In this document: piece after piece, positions 52,001 to 62,791 of the stretch
Layout: every line of letters begins with the position of its first letter
Position numbering within the stretch: position 1 is the first letter of the stretch
Origin: Setaria digitata
Lineage: Eukaryota > Nematoda > Chromadorea > Rhabditida > Setariidae
NCBI GenBank assembly: GCA_003640385.1
Contig: RCAB01000346.1
Span: 1-64,000 of the forward strand
Direction: 5' to 3'
Length of the DNA stretch: 64,000 nt
Made by a program: the position numbers and the translations under genes
Notes under the pieces: generated by a model
Told to the model about the DNA's origin: nothing
The model's input: the letters and a program-made list of their open reading frames with translations, nothing else
Database searches by the model: none

Positions 52001-54923
52001 ATTAACCTGTCACTTGTCCCCTTAATTCTGGATGAAAAACGAGAATATCCTCAGCATCTCTGGTACAAATGCGACGAATTTCCTCATTTACATCAGCAAA
52101 GTGTTTTACATACTCGTCCCAAACTTCTGGCTCATCTTCAGCCATACGGGAATTCTGATCACCAAAGAAATTGCCGAATAAATGAACTGCTTGGCGTCGT
52201 ACTATGATATCTCCACTCTAAAAATTCAAAAAATATGAATTCTGAAGTCAAAGAAGAACGAAGGAACACGGCAAATAGACCTGCAATAATATTTATCGAC
52301 TTCATATTATTTCATCAGCCAATTTCTTTTCATAAACAACTGAAGACTTATTAGCGAATAAAACTCAATGAAGGCTGTTGTCAACCATCCACAAACTATG
52401 AAAACTTTGCTAACCTAAACTAACCAATAACAAGGGAAAATTAAAATTACATGCATCTGCTCGGCCAATAAAGGAAGAACTGAAGAAATCATTTCTGGTG
52501 CCAATTTTTGCAACTCGTAAATCAAATCGTACAATTTTTTCTGCGAAATTAGCTCACATTCCTCCAAAATGCCAGTTTCTAACCAATGTTTTAGCAGCTA
52601 AAATTCAAATAATTTTAGACTGAAAGTGTAACTTGACGGGTAGCATAGATGATAAGAAATTTTGAATGAACTCTTATAAAATTTATTCATAAATGTGCTT
52701 TGACGATTCAGCAAAATCCAAGCAGAAAGAAACCAAAGCAACATATGGTTCCAGTGTTATTTGATTTGTTCGAATTAAATCACGCGCCATACGATAAGCT
52801 TCACGATTATTAATCTGAAAAACAGTGCATTAGGAAAAATACAATAATAGTCAGTCACTCAACAAACGATGGTTAGCAAGGTTCAAAGAATGTGAGAATT
52901 GCTGAGTGTTGCAAGAACAGAATGGGATAACCGGGTCTCAGTAGCTGGAAAACTATAACAGCAAAAAACTGCATTCACCATAGCTAAAAAAAAATTTCTC
53001 GATTTCTCTTTTGCCGCTCATGTCTAAACTACCCATTCTTACAAATACTTTAGAGGAAACAAAAGCTGTTAAAAGATATGCAGCAATTAAGCCGTCCACA
53101 TGGCTTAGGCAAATGGTACTGAAAAGAATATCCCTACATGTTATGAAATCAGACAAGCCCTATTTATACTACTCAAATAAATGAACCTTTTGGGGTTGCA
53201 CAATGAAGAAGAATATTGCGTCCAAGACGACATTTGAAATCTGATCAACTCCCTGAAGCAATTTGGAGCACATTCCCATGAGCATTTCTTGAATATGTTC
53301 ATCAGCATTTTTCTCGTTAACGCTACTGAGAGACTGTTTGATTAACTCCCGCAGAATCACATAAGCATCATCGCCAAGTTCCAGAGCTAGCTGCATTGTT
53401 TCTATTACAGCAATATTCTGAAAACTTACATTAAAAAAGCTGGAAAAAAAATCAGTCAGCGAAATCCTGTACATAAGGATATTTTCCAAGAAGAAAATAA
53501 GAAACCGAGATAAAGAGTTGAAAGCGTCTTAAACTGTGACAAAAAAAAAAACCCTTTTTTTTTGTTAGGAAAACAGAACAATTCACTTTTTATTCTGTTG
53601 CCTCAAGGAGATATACATAATTATTTACTAATAACAAAATGAAAGTGAGCTTAAAAATCGAACTGCTCAAAATTTCTAAAGTTATGAAAGTACTAAAAGC
53701 TGGCAATCATATTAGCAAATCACCTCAAGGAGATATACATAATATTGACGCATCGAACTTTCTTTATCTGGAGCGTTTCCGATCACTGTTGTTATAAACA
53801 ACAGAACATTCTATAAAAAAAAAAAGAAAGATCTGTAAGTTGAACTACAACTCAGTACTCTCAGTATTCAATTTAAAGATAAAAGCAATATAAATCCTTC
53901 GTACTTTACCTTATATATTCTTCCAAAAACTACAATGTATCTTCCCACTAAACTAGTTTAAGTAGGAAANTCTTTAAGTAGGAAACCACAGTATCTGTTT
54001 CCTGTTTGCTTAATTATTAATAAATAAGAGCAGCTTTTCGAACCATNAGTAGGAAACCACAGCATCTGTTTCCTGTTTGCTTAATTATTAATAAATAAGA
54101 GCAGCTTTTCGAACCATTTATAATCGACCAATATTTATGAAAACTGCTGCAATTAGTGAAAACACGTGGCATTTTTTTTTTTTTTTTTTGTATTCAATCT
54201 ACTATCTCCAGTCCTCACCAAATACAGTAAATTTTCTATACATTTAGAGTTTTTTTTTGACTTGAAAGTTTTTGTTTTAACCTTGAGTACAGATGAGTTT
54301 TCAACTGGTGAGTTTGGTGCAAAAACTCGAAAAAGATCTGCTATACAANCGAGTTTTTTTTTGACTTGAAAGTAGTTTTTGTTTTAACCTTGAGTACAGA
54401 TGAGTTTTCAACTGGTGAGTTTGGTGCAAAAACTCGAAAAAGATCTGCTATACAACACGACAACAATAGTTGTACATCTTTATTTTTGTTGCTCAGAAAC
54501 CGTGAATCAGTCAAATGAAGCATCAAATCAATGTAGCGATTCGGAGTGCCAGCTTCTTCATTTGTGATTTCACCCTTTAACGTTTTACTGAGAACCTGAA
54601 ACAAAAGCAAGGGAAAATAAATTAAGGACTGATCAAACAATTTCTCGAACTAAAAGCAATCTTTGCGGCTGGTGTTCCAGTCACTTAGTCATCTTCAGTG
54701 AGAAAAAGAAAAACGACCCCCTACAGTGGAAGGGATTTAATTAATCCAAAATTACTAGTCAAATTATTTTCTTTCCCTTCCTTCCTAATAACTTCATAAT
54801 TGGGGTATTCAATCATGTGAATATAATGAAAACAACCTTCAGGCGTTTCAACAACTCCGTATTCGCAGTATTCGCACTGATTAGTTTACAACCTTTCGGG
54901 TACTTCACATTGTTTGAAGTCAT
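44495..54923 (-). CDS. pds-5: Sister chromatid cohesion protein PDS5
   Basis: HEAT-repeat regulator that binds cohesin and controls its maintenance and release on chromatin (EVL-14 in C. elegans). The start is ATG 54923. Exon 1 (54837-54923) reads [11 protein letters not shown]...ELLKRLK, matching IIYPPGVKEIT...EMIKRLK of human PDS5. Exon 2 (54389-54596) has [19 protein letters not shown]. Further blocks in order align with PDS5: [13 protein letters not shown] (about 53.73 kb), [10 protein letters not shown] (53.2), [20 protein letters not shown] (52.75), [16 protein letters not shown] (51.4), [20 protein letters not shown] (48.85), [19 protein letters not shown] (47.5), [11 protein letters not shown] (47.25), [16 protein letters not shown] (46.8) and [19 protein letters not shown] (46.4). 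The C-terminal part after about 45.95 kb is disordered, Lys/Ser-rich and low in conservation, ending at 44495. More than 20 exons, well over 1,000 aa. Not every intron was phase-checked. Confidence 0.93.
46044..46083. repeat. (TA)20 microsatellite
   Basis: Pure dinucleotide run of about 40 bp in a PDS5 intron. Confidence 0.97.
53601..53743. repeat. 21-bp sequence of a PDS5 exon end repeated in the next intron
   Basis: cctcaaggagatatacataa plus t occurs at 53601-53621 and 53723-53743. On the minus strand the upstream copy (53723) encodes YVYLLE just before the donor. The other copy lies in the intron that follows. Confidence 0.85.
53975..54116. other. Assembly join: Ns at 53970 and 54047 between about 68-bp repeats
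   Basis: agtaggaaaccacag...cgaaccat is present on both sides of the second N with one substitution, and a short tttaagtaggaaa repeat flanks the first N. Intronic in PDS5. Confidence 0.85.
54248..54455. other. Assembly join: N at 54349, duplicating the end of PDS5 exon 2
   Basis: About 100 bp starting gagttttttttgacttgaaa is repeated across the N, with a 2-nt indel. The repeat includes the last coding bases and donor of PDS5 exon 2. The copy at 54389 and above is continuous with the exon and is the one to use. Confidence 0.88.
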
Positions 54924-56214
54924 GCTTCTATAAATTCTATTCTGGAAATGAAAAGTGTAGTGTGTAATTATGAGTCTTCGCATTTTTTGCTCCATAAATT
55001 ATTGAGTTGCACTATCACTAGAAAGACTAGCAAAAATGATTAATTAACTAGGATGCAATCAGTAAAAGTCAGTAGTGAACTACAAAAAATAGTAGCCGTT
55101 TGGTTTTTCGCGACAAAAAGGTGATAACAGATAAGCCTGCCGTTGCTACGAATTCTGATAAGTTATCAGTGACAAAAAAATGTCCCATCCCTGAACCTCT
55201 GCTAACTCCTTCCTCAGCCACTCGCGTACCGTCTCCCCTCACACATTCCCGCGCAAATCTTTGGCAAAGGAACAGCGCCCACGCGCTATGCAAAATTCTC
55301 TTCCCAAGCTTGAGGGCACTTGTCCGATCGAGCTCTAGCTTAATTTTACCCTCCTCAAGTCAGTTTTCTGGATTGAGTGGGGTCGTTGAAGTGTTCTTCC
55401 TATATTTGTACTTCAGAGGTTTCTGGAGACAGTTGATGGTATTGCAAGCAAGACATTGAAAAGAATCTCACCACGTTTATTGATTGATATACAATTAGCA
55501 CTTACAAGAATATTCAATATTTTCAACAAAATTCCGACAGCACTTTACGTTTTAAAACAAATAATGAGAGGAGTGAGTGATGAAGTGAAGCAATTAAGTG
55601 AGCTGATGAATTCAATTTCAGTCTCACGGAAGTTGTATTTTCGAAACTGAGCGAAAATTAATTACTGCACTCTGTAATATTTCAAAAGCGAGAAATTGAC
55701 ATTAAATTATACCTTCCCAAATCCATCACCTGTTGCTGTCCTCAGAGTACACGAAAATCAAAGGAAAACATGATGGAAAGATGTCTTTCTTGCTTATACA
55801 ATAAACATGCAACTTCCTTCACATTCGTTGGACTCCACGTATCGGTTGTTTTGAAGCCAGAACATCATTATTTCATTCACAGATCACTTCACCTCTTCCA
55901 TGTGACATTGACATTTGAGAAAAAAAAGAGCATTGATTTTAGAAAATTATTCTAATTGCTGAACATGAATGTAATCTAAAACTCAGTAATAGTCACTAAG
56001 AGATCTTTTCCATGGAAGTCATACTTGGAATCTGGCACTGAAGGACCTGAAATAGAAATTTTGATTTGAGACGATCCAAAACCGACATGCCAAAGTTTCC
56101 AATCATATATGCTAATCGACGGGGTAATATTTTTTAAAAAAAAAGACAGAGGTTACTCACGAAAACTCAATCTTTGAAGTAGATTCAAGTTAACCTGGTT
56201 ATAAAAACTTACTT
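54924..56214. other. Intergenic between PDS5 and EVA-1
   Basis: Contains the presumed PDS5 promoter. A plus-strand frame at 55100-55459 covers the GC-richer patch but has no domain, and I regard it as non-coding. Confidence 0.45.
55246..55257. promoter_or_regulatory. E2F-like site upstream of PDS5
   Basis: ttcccgcgcaaa contains the E2F core GCGGGAA on the minus strand. It lies about 320 bp upstream of the PDS5 start, in a 55.1-55.35 kb segment clearly GC-richer than its surroundings. Site calls this short are weak alone; the link to a cell-cycle gene is what makes it plausible. Confidence 0.3.
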
Positions 56215-59200
56215 CTAACTATACCCATGAATATTTTGTGGCACTCTTGGTGGCGTTAACTGAGTAAATCGTAGAAAGGATTCTTTGCTGTTTGATAGGT
56301 CGCCAACATCAAAGCAAATTCGACTACTGCTGGAATCCAGGATTGCTGAAAAGAAGTGAGCGGTATTGGAAAAATTCATTTGATTTCCGGCAAAAGAAAA
56401 GACTTTTAAATCGAGAAACACTTCTCAGTAAAACTTGATAAACTTGGATTAATATTAACAACATAATTCCAATGCCAGCTTTGTGACATTTTCAGCACAA
56501 AAAAACAAAGAATCAACGAGCTCATATAATCGTCAAACACAAGATTTTCAAAATATGTAATGNCATCGGATTACAGAATCAACGAGCTCATATAATCGTC
56601 AAACACAAGATTTTCAAAATATGTAATGCAGGCATTAAATTTATATCTTTGAATTTTATTAATCATCGACCTGAACTTGCTCCACTTAATTAAGCAAATT
56701 ATGGAGAGTTAGAACTAAAGTTAAAAAATACATGAACAACCTGATGCAGAGCGATTATTTTCCATTAGTGTGTTTAATTCTGTTGATTTAGCTCTTCGCA
56801 TAGCTTCCTCATTACTTGAATGTCTCCGTTTCATTCTACGTCGACAGCATTCAGATACTGCGCAAGCAACCAATAACACTGTTAGGCCAGCCAAGACACT
56901 CACAACAAGGCAAAGTAGAGCTTTCTCTTTGTTATCTAAGAGAAATTTTCTGCGACAAGAACTCGAAGACAAGTTAAGTAATTAGAAAGCTGAAAATTAT
57001 TCAGCACTCTGCAGAATAATAAATTGAAACTAACTTTTCAGTGTCCGCATTATCAGCACCATATCATGTATGAAGCCAAGAGCATTGAAAGGACGAATGC
57101 TCGGTGAAGTGCCATCCATTGAAGCTGCTATGACAAATGCACCTTCCTCTTCTGGTTCTTCGTGACTTTCTGTTAGCAACGAATTCGAGACAAAATCTGC
57201 TAAAATTTCTTTAAAAAAGATGAGAAGCATTAATTTCATGTGAAAATATGATGTCAATCTCGAAAAAAAAGAAGGAAAAAGAATAATTGAATGAAATTTG
57301 CTAAGAATGCGGAAATAACTTCTCACCATTCTTATCCTTTCTCGAAGAATTATTCTGAGCAGCTTTGTATCCACGACCAGGGTCATCTTTAATATGAAAT
57401 ATCCGCTCATCATCCTTCACAAATGATACTTTTGCATTCTGCAATCTCCTTGAAGAAGAGTCCTGTAATAGCACTGCACTGGAAAAGTTTCTCAGATATC
57501 TAGCACTTAATGAGATCGTTGCTATCGTATTCTATTCGAGTGATGACGCTAGTTAGTTAAGTCTAAAAAGCATAACGGAATAAAATTACAGAAATGATTT
57601 TCTTCATCGTTTCCAAGTTGCCATTTATAGCTGCTTCACTGAAGATTTCATCGTTCACTGCAAATTATGGGCATGTTCAACTTGTTTTCTAGGAAATATT
57701 AGTACTCGATGGAAAACGATTCATATCACAAAATCAAAAACTCTCTAACAATAAGAATATCTGCTGATTGAAAATGTTAAGTCTTTGCCTTCATACTAGC
57801 TCGGGACACTCGCACCGATACAAAAGTATTCTCCAAAATTTGATTTCTAGAAATTTAAAGCTTCAAAAACGAACTGCACATGAAGATAAGGCTAAGATAT
57901 TTTTGTGTCCCTGGGCCACAGCCAGCTTTGCCAAATCGTTCATCATTTACTAACACTGTGCATTCCGTTTGTGCATGACAGTCGTGCAACATCTGACCTA
58001 GTACATCCACCACACAATCTAAAAAACTTTCAACGAATAAAATTTTACAAACATCAAAGCGCGGAAATCAGACGTATCCAAAAGAGAGATTAGAGGGACT
58101 TAATTTCTGAAATTACTATAATATGCTTAATCCAAATTTGTAAAATTTTATAACTTGACAGGGCCAGGATCAGTTAGTTTTGAGCAGATGGCCTGAGAAT
58201 TTAGTTTGAACCTTCTTTGAGCCAATGAAGCAAGGTGACTAGCTCATTTAAGAAATATAACATTGGGAAAAGTTGAAAAATTCGTAACTCACGTATTGTA
58301 TGGAAGGGAAGCAAATGACATTTCATTTTAATGTCTCTTGTCAAATTAATTCAATTTAATTTAATGTGATATAATCCCATTGCTAAAAGTGAATCAATTT
58401 ATTCATGCAAAAAGTTAGAAGACATGAATCAAAACTCAATTTTACTCAATTTTAGTAAATAAGTTTTAAATGAGGCTGAATTTATTTAAATAATAAATAA
58501 TGAAGTAAAGATGTTTGATCTATTAAATATCAAACATAAAAACGACTCAAATAATTATGTGTTTCAGAGAAACATGTCATTGCTTCTTGCTTTTTACAAC
58601 TTATTACTGATAACTTAAAAATTTCTTTTTCTTCAAATCTACAATAAAAACAAAATGGATTTTATGCTTCTTTTTCATGGATTCATCTGTTATATTTCAG
58701 AAAATGTGAATAGATTTTAAAAGTTTTTCAATTTCATCTTCTAGTTTCGAAAGAAAAGCAAAACATAATGTCAGTAGCGAAGTAGAAGCAAAATTATGCC
58801 ACGGTGATCTAAACTATTAATTTGATAGGCCATATCAGTCTATAATTTTCAACCCATCTTTAAATTTTTAATATCAGAAGTAAGAATTTTGAAGTTCAAT
58901 TACTATTCTCTGAACAGAGAAGTGAATCAAGCATTTCACATGTCACAGTGAACAAACGAAGAATGAATACCTCGGATAACCGGGGTATTTGGGGTACAGT
59001 GCATCGCTTGTCCCTTAGCTGTTCGCCCATAACGAGCAGAATAAATGACCAGTCGTTTATTTTGCTTGCAGTTCAACCGCATTGTTGACCCTTCACAAAA
59101 TGATTCGTCGTCAAATGATACTTAAATTTCAGCAATCACGAAAAGAAATGATAAAACTTTCGAGATTGATTAGTGATAAGAACGACTGTGTTAAGACTCT

Positions 59201-62200
59201 TATTGCCAGAATAGGTTTTAATTCTAATTGTTTCAGCTCATCACACCAATATTTCTTTACCTCTTGTAACTATATTTGGTGGTTTCATATCAGTCATTTA
59301 GTTAATTTTAGCTTTCTTCAATAAATTTGATCAGTCAATTCAACATTTCTGAAGAGTTCAAAAAGATTTGCGAAATTAGAATTTTGAAGGCTGCCCACCT
59401 GGCTTACATTTATAGGATATTTGAAGATATTTAGGAGTATCTGGACATGGATCACTATCAAAAAACGATGGTTTCACCAACATTTTACATTTCCTTTTGT
59501 TGCGACATTGTTCCATGATTTTCTAAAAACAAAAACTGTTTAGAAATAAAAATTAGAATAATCATTTTGATTTAACTGTTTGAAAACGATTAAAATTTAG
59601 AAGAGTGGTCATTCTAACTTATTTGACTGTTTTCTATCTAAAACTGTTTTCNGAAATAAAAATTAGAATAATCATTTTGATTTAACTGTTTGAAAACGAT
59701 TAAGATTTAGAAGAGTGGTCATTCTAACTTATTTGACTGTTTTCTATCTAAAACTGTTTTCATCTAAACTTCCACTGGAATCAGTGAATGATTTGCTTCT
59801 CTCATCAGATCACTAATATGCTAATCGTGCTTGCTGATAATGCTAGTCACTTGAACTCAAATAATCAGTTAAAATTGCACACATCTCAAAAAAAAACAAT
59901 GAATATCGGATGAAAACAAATCATTCTTATCACCGTAATACCAACTGCTTATCTGCTCTATCCCAATCATTTTTAGGCAAAATATTATCTCAAAAAGTTT
60001 TAGTTTTTAGTGTCATCTTTCTTTCGTTGTTCCTATAAGCTAAATGTTTAAATGAAAAGTTTAGAAAAAATATATGATTTAATTTCCTTTGTGGAAATGA
60101 TAATTTCACTTAGAAAGACAAAATTTGTCGCAAAGTTTATTTTACTTCACTTTAGCAATTTGAAGAAGAGGATTTTAGTAATTGTTGTGAGCTTTACTAA
60201 TATAAAATAAACTAATAAATCCTCATACGCTGAGCTTTGCTATAATTTCATTCGCTTTACGGGAAACCAAATGATTTTCACAAGCGATACTATTTCAAGG
60301 TTAAGCATAATTTATTTATTTTTTTAATGACAAAAATGCACAGATCTTTCATTATCATTATTTCTGGAAAACTTTCCTTCCATCATTATTATTTCTAAGA
60401 GGGTAACAGCGCAATTGTTAGGAGGCAATAAATGCCTGTGTGCTAATTAATCATGTGGACAGATGGCCCATTGTACTCTATTCTATTTAGAGTGCCAATA
60501 GCCTACCAAATCTTACTAAATGATTGAATTGGAACAGTAGCGATCCTTCAACAACACGTTCATTTCCATTGTATATTGTGCAGTTCGAGCATTTAGAAGT
60601 AATTTCCTTAAATTTTAATCTAAACTGATTCTTAACAGGTGACATTTGAATAACAAGTAGAGGACAAGAATTTTAATAGTAACTGAGCCGAGAATTCTTG
60701 CTATCTCTGACAACACGAATGCATTCTCGACTTACCGCCTGAGCCTGAACTACATCACAACTGATGTCCTCGTTGACCGGAAGCTGATGATATGTGCTCG
60801 ACGAGGGACACAATTGGTCGCTTGGCACAAGGCGGCCGTAGAATACGTTTTCAAGCAAAATTTGCGTATTTTTTGGGCATTGAAGTGTAATTCTTTCACC
60901 ATCACACGCTTGCACTAAATTACTCCGAAGGCTTTCCATCATAAGGACTGCAATCAAAAGAATTAAGAGGTCAATCTTTTTTATTTAGACTATTTCAAAA
61001 AAATTTGCCTAGCTACAAAATTATTCTAATTATTTGTCTGCTCACTTAATTTTAGCAAGGAATTGCAGTTGCAACAATACTTGAGAGTGAAAAGAAAGTG
61101 GATGATGGAGAAACAATGTAAAGCAAAGCTTATGTGTTCTAACGCGCTTCTCGTACCTTTACAGTCCTAAAAAGCGTGAAATGTTGCAAGCAAAATATCG
61201 ACGCAAATAAAGCAAACTCTTGCATTTTTATCAGCATTTACATCTTTGTATTGTATAATTTTAACCATTCGCAGCAAACAATAATGCGCATCAATGCTTG
61301 TTCCGAATTTTATTCTTCAGAGAATGAACGGAAATGACGAAAATTGGAATGAACGGAAGTTCGAATATTTTATGTGGATGTAAATTTGAGTGTAATTCAT
61401 ATGATTAATGATAGGGAATTATATTTTATGAGAAATTTTTCTCAAGAATATTACAAAGATAAAAAGGCTTTTAGTAAAAGATTCATTTCAAACAATTATG
61501 CTAGACCATGGATCAATGCAAGGATCAGTGAAATTTAATAGAGAGCAGTAGTAATAACAGGTTTGATGAATTACTTCTCAATCGAATTCTTAATGAATTA
61601 CATCTCATTTAATTTCGTAAATACGAGGAAAAAGTTGCAAGCTATACTAAATTTTCATAACAAGAACAGTAAGCGCACAAATTACTATTTTTATAATATT
61701 AACTTTTTTTTTTTTTTTACTGAATAGTGCTATTTACATCCTTAAATAGAGTCTTAGTTGCACAACAAACTTCTCGACCAAAAAAAAAAGCTAAACGAAT
61801 TTAGCAGTTTCTAAAATTATTTCATTTCGCATCGGGATTTTCTGATCTCATGTTAAAGGTTTCCATTTTTCGTATTTCTCTTACAAAATATTACAGTATT
61901 TTGATTATATGAAATAAAAGGAGACAAAATAAAAAGTAATTTGATCTGAAATTTGATAACAAATAATAAGGAAACAAGGAAATCAGTGCTGAAGCGAATG
62001 GTAAATTGGTTAGTCTGAATTATTAATGGAGATACTTTTATCTAATAATTGTTAGATTTCCTTTTTTTTTTCTCATTTCTATTTTGTGCAATAACCTTCC
62101 CTTATCAAATATCGTACCTAACAAAAGAAACTGTATAGTGATATTAAATGATACGTCGGGTGATAGCTGAAATAAGTGGAATGATTATCACATGGATGGG

Positions 62201-62791
62201 AGAATTTAAAAAAAAAAAAAAATGTTTAACAAAATGATGAAACTCATTCTTGAAGAAAAGAAATTTTAGGAAGTTAACAGACGTCGAAATCACTTTTTAT
62301 GGCAATTTTGAAAAATCAAAAATTTTGTGCGAATTTTCCTGGCAGTCATAAATAACATCTGTGCTACGCCCTTAGGTTACAATTTTGTTTTAGTTTTCCA
62401 GGGTCGATAAAATTTTATCTGCTATTCTTCAGAAAAAGAAAATCCGAAAATAGCCTTTTGATGGAAAAATAAATGTTTGCGTATTTACAAAAGAAAAAAA
62501 GATAAACAATGGAGCATCGATATCAGTCCTTTAAAGTTCCTACCTTCTTTTCAACAAAGAATTTAAACTTCTGAAAAGAAATTCACAGTGCTTCCATTCA
62601 CTAATTCCTTTCATTTGCTCACTTCAGAAGGACTTCATGCAAGATATCCTTACGACCAGTCAATTCTAGTCTACAGTGCTTTTAAGATTCTATCTTTCTG
62701 CAAACAAGCGTACGATTTAAGCTACACACAAAAGCAGCTTACAGAAAATGAGCACATACTTACCATGCCTCAACTGTGCCGCATGTAGCAT
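56215..62791 (-). CDS. eva-1: EVA-1, two-SUEL-lectin-domain transmembrane receptor
   Basis: In C. elegans EVA-1 is a SAX-3/Robo co-receptor in SLT-1-dependent axon guidance. Exons: 60736-60947 and 59399-59522 encode the first SUEL (galactose-binding) domain (ACDGERITLQCP, FYGR, DPCPDTPKYLQISYKC). 58971-59120 and 57875-58018 encode the second (CEGSTMRLNC, IYSARYGR, CGPGTQKYL). 57590-57657, 57327-57462 and about 57035-57208 form the polar stalk. 56741-56949 holds the membrane helix (LLCLVVSVLAGLTVLLVACA) followed by a CCRRRMKRR stop-transfer. 56215-56345 is the cytoplasmic end. The first exon is tentative: ATG 62791, 28 nt, after TTCAG|AA, phase-compatible with 60947 across a 1.8-kb intron. It does not give an obvious signal peptide, so another 5' exon may exist. 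The junction into the membrane exon does not phase in my reading, so a small exon may be missed there. Confidence 0.88.
56509..56628. other. Assembly join: N at 56563 between about 54-bp repeats
   Basis: agaatcaacgagctcatata...aaaatatgtaatg is present exactly on both sides of the N. It lies in the last EVA-1 intron. Confidence 0.88.
59542..59762. other. Assembly join: N at 59652 between about 110-bp repeats
   Basis: gaaataaaaattagaataat...ctaaaactgttttc is present on both sides with one substitution. It lies in the EVA-1 intron within the first SUEL domain. Confidence 0.88.

Noticed and set aside
55100..55459. 119-codon plus-strand frame
   Set aside because: It lies in the GC-richer presumed promoter of PDS5, with an antisense frame also open and no recognisable domain.
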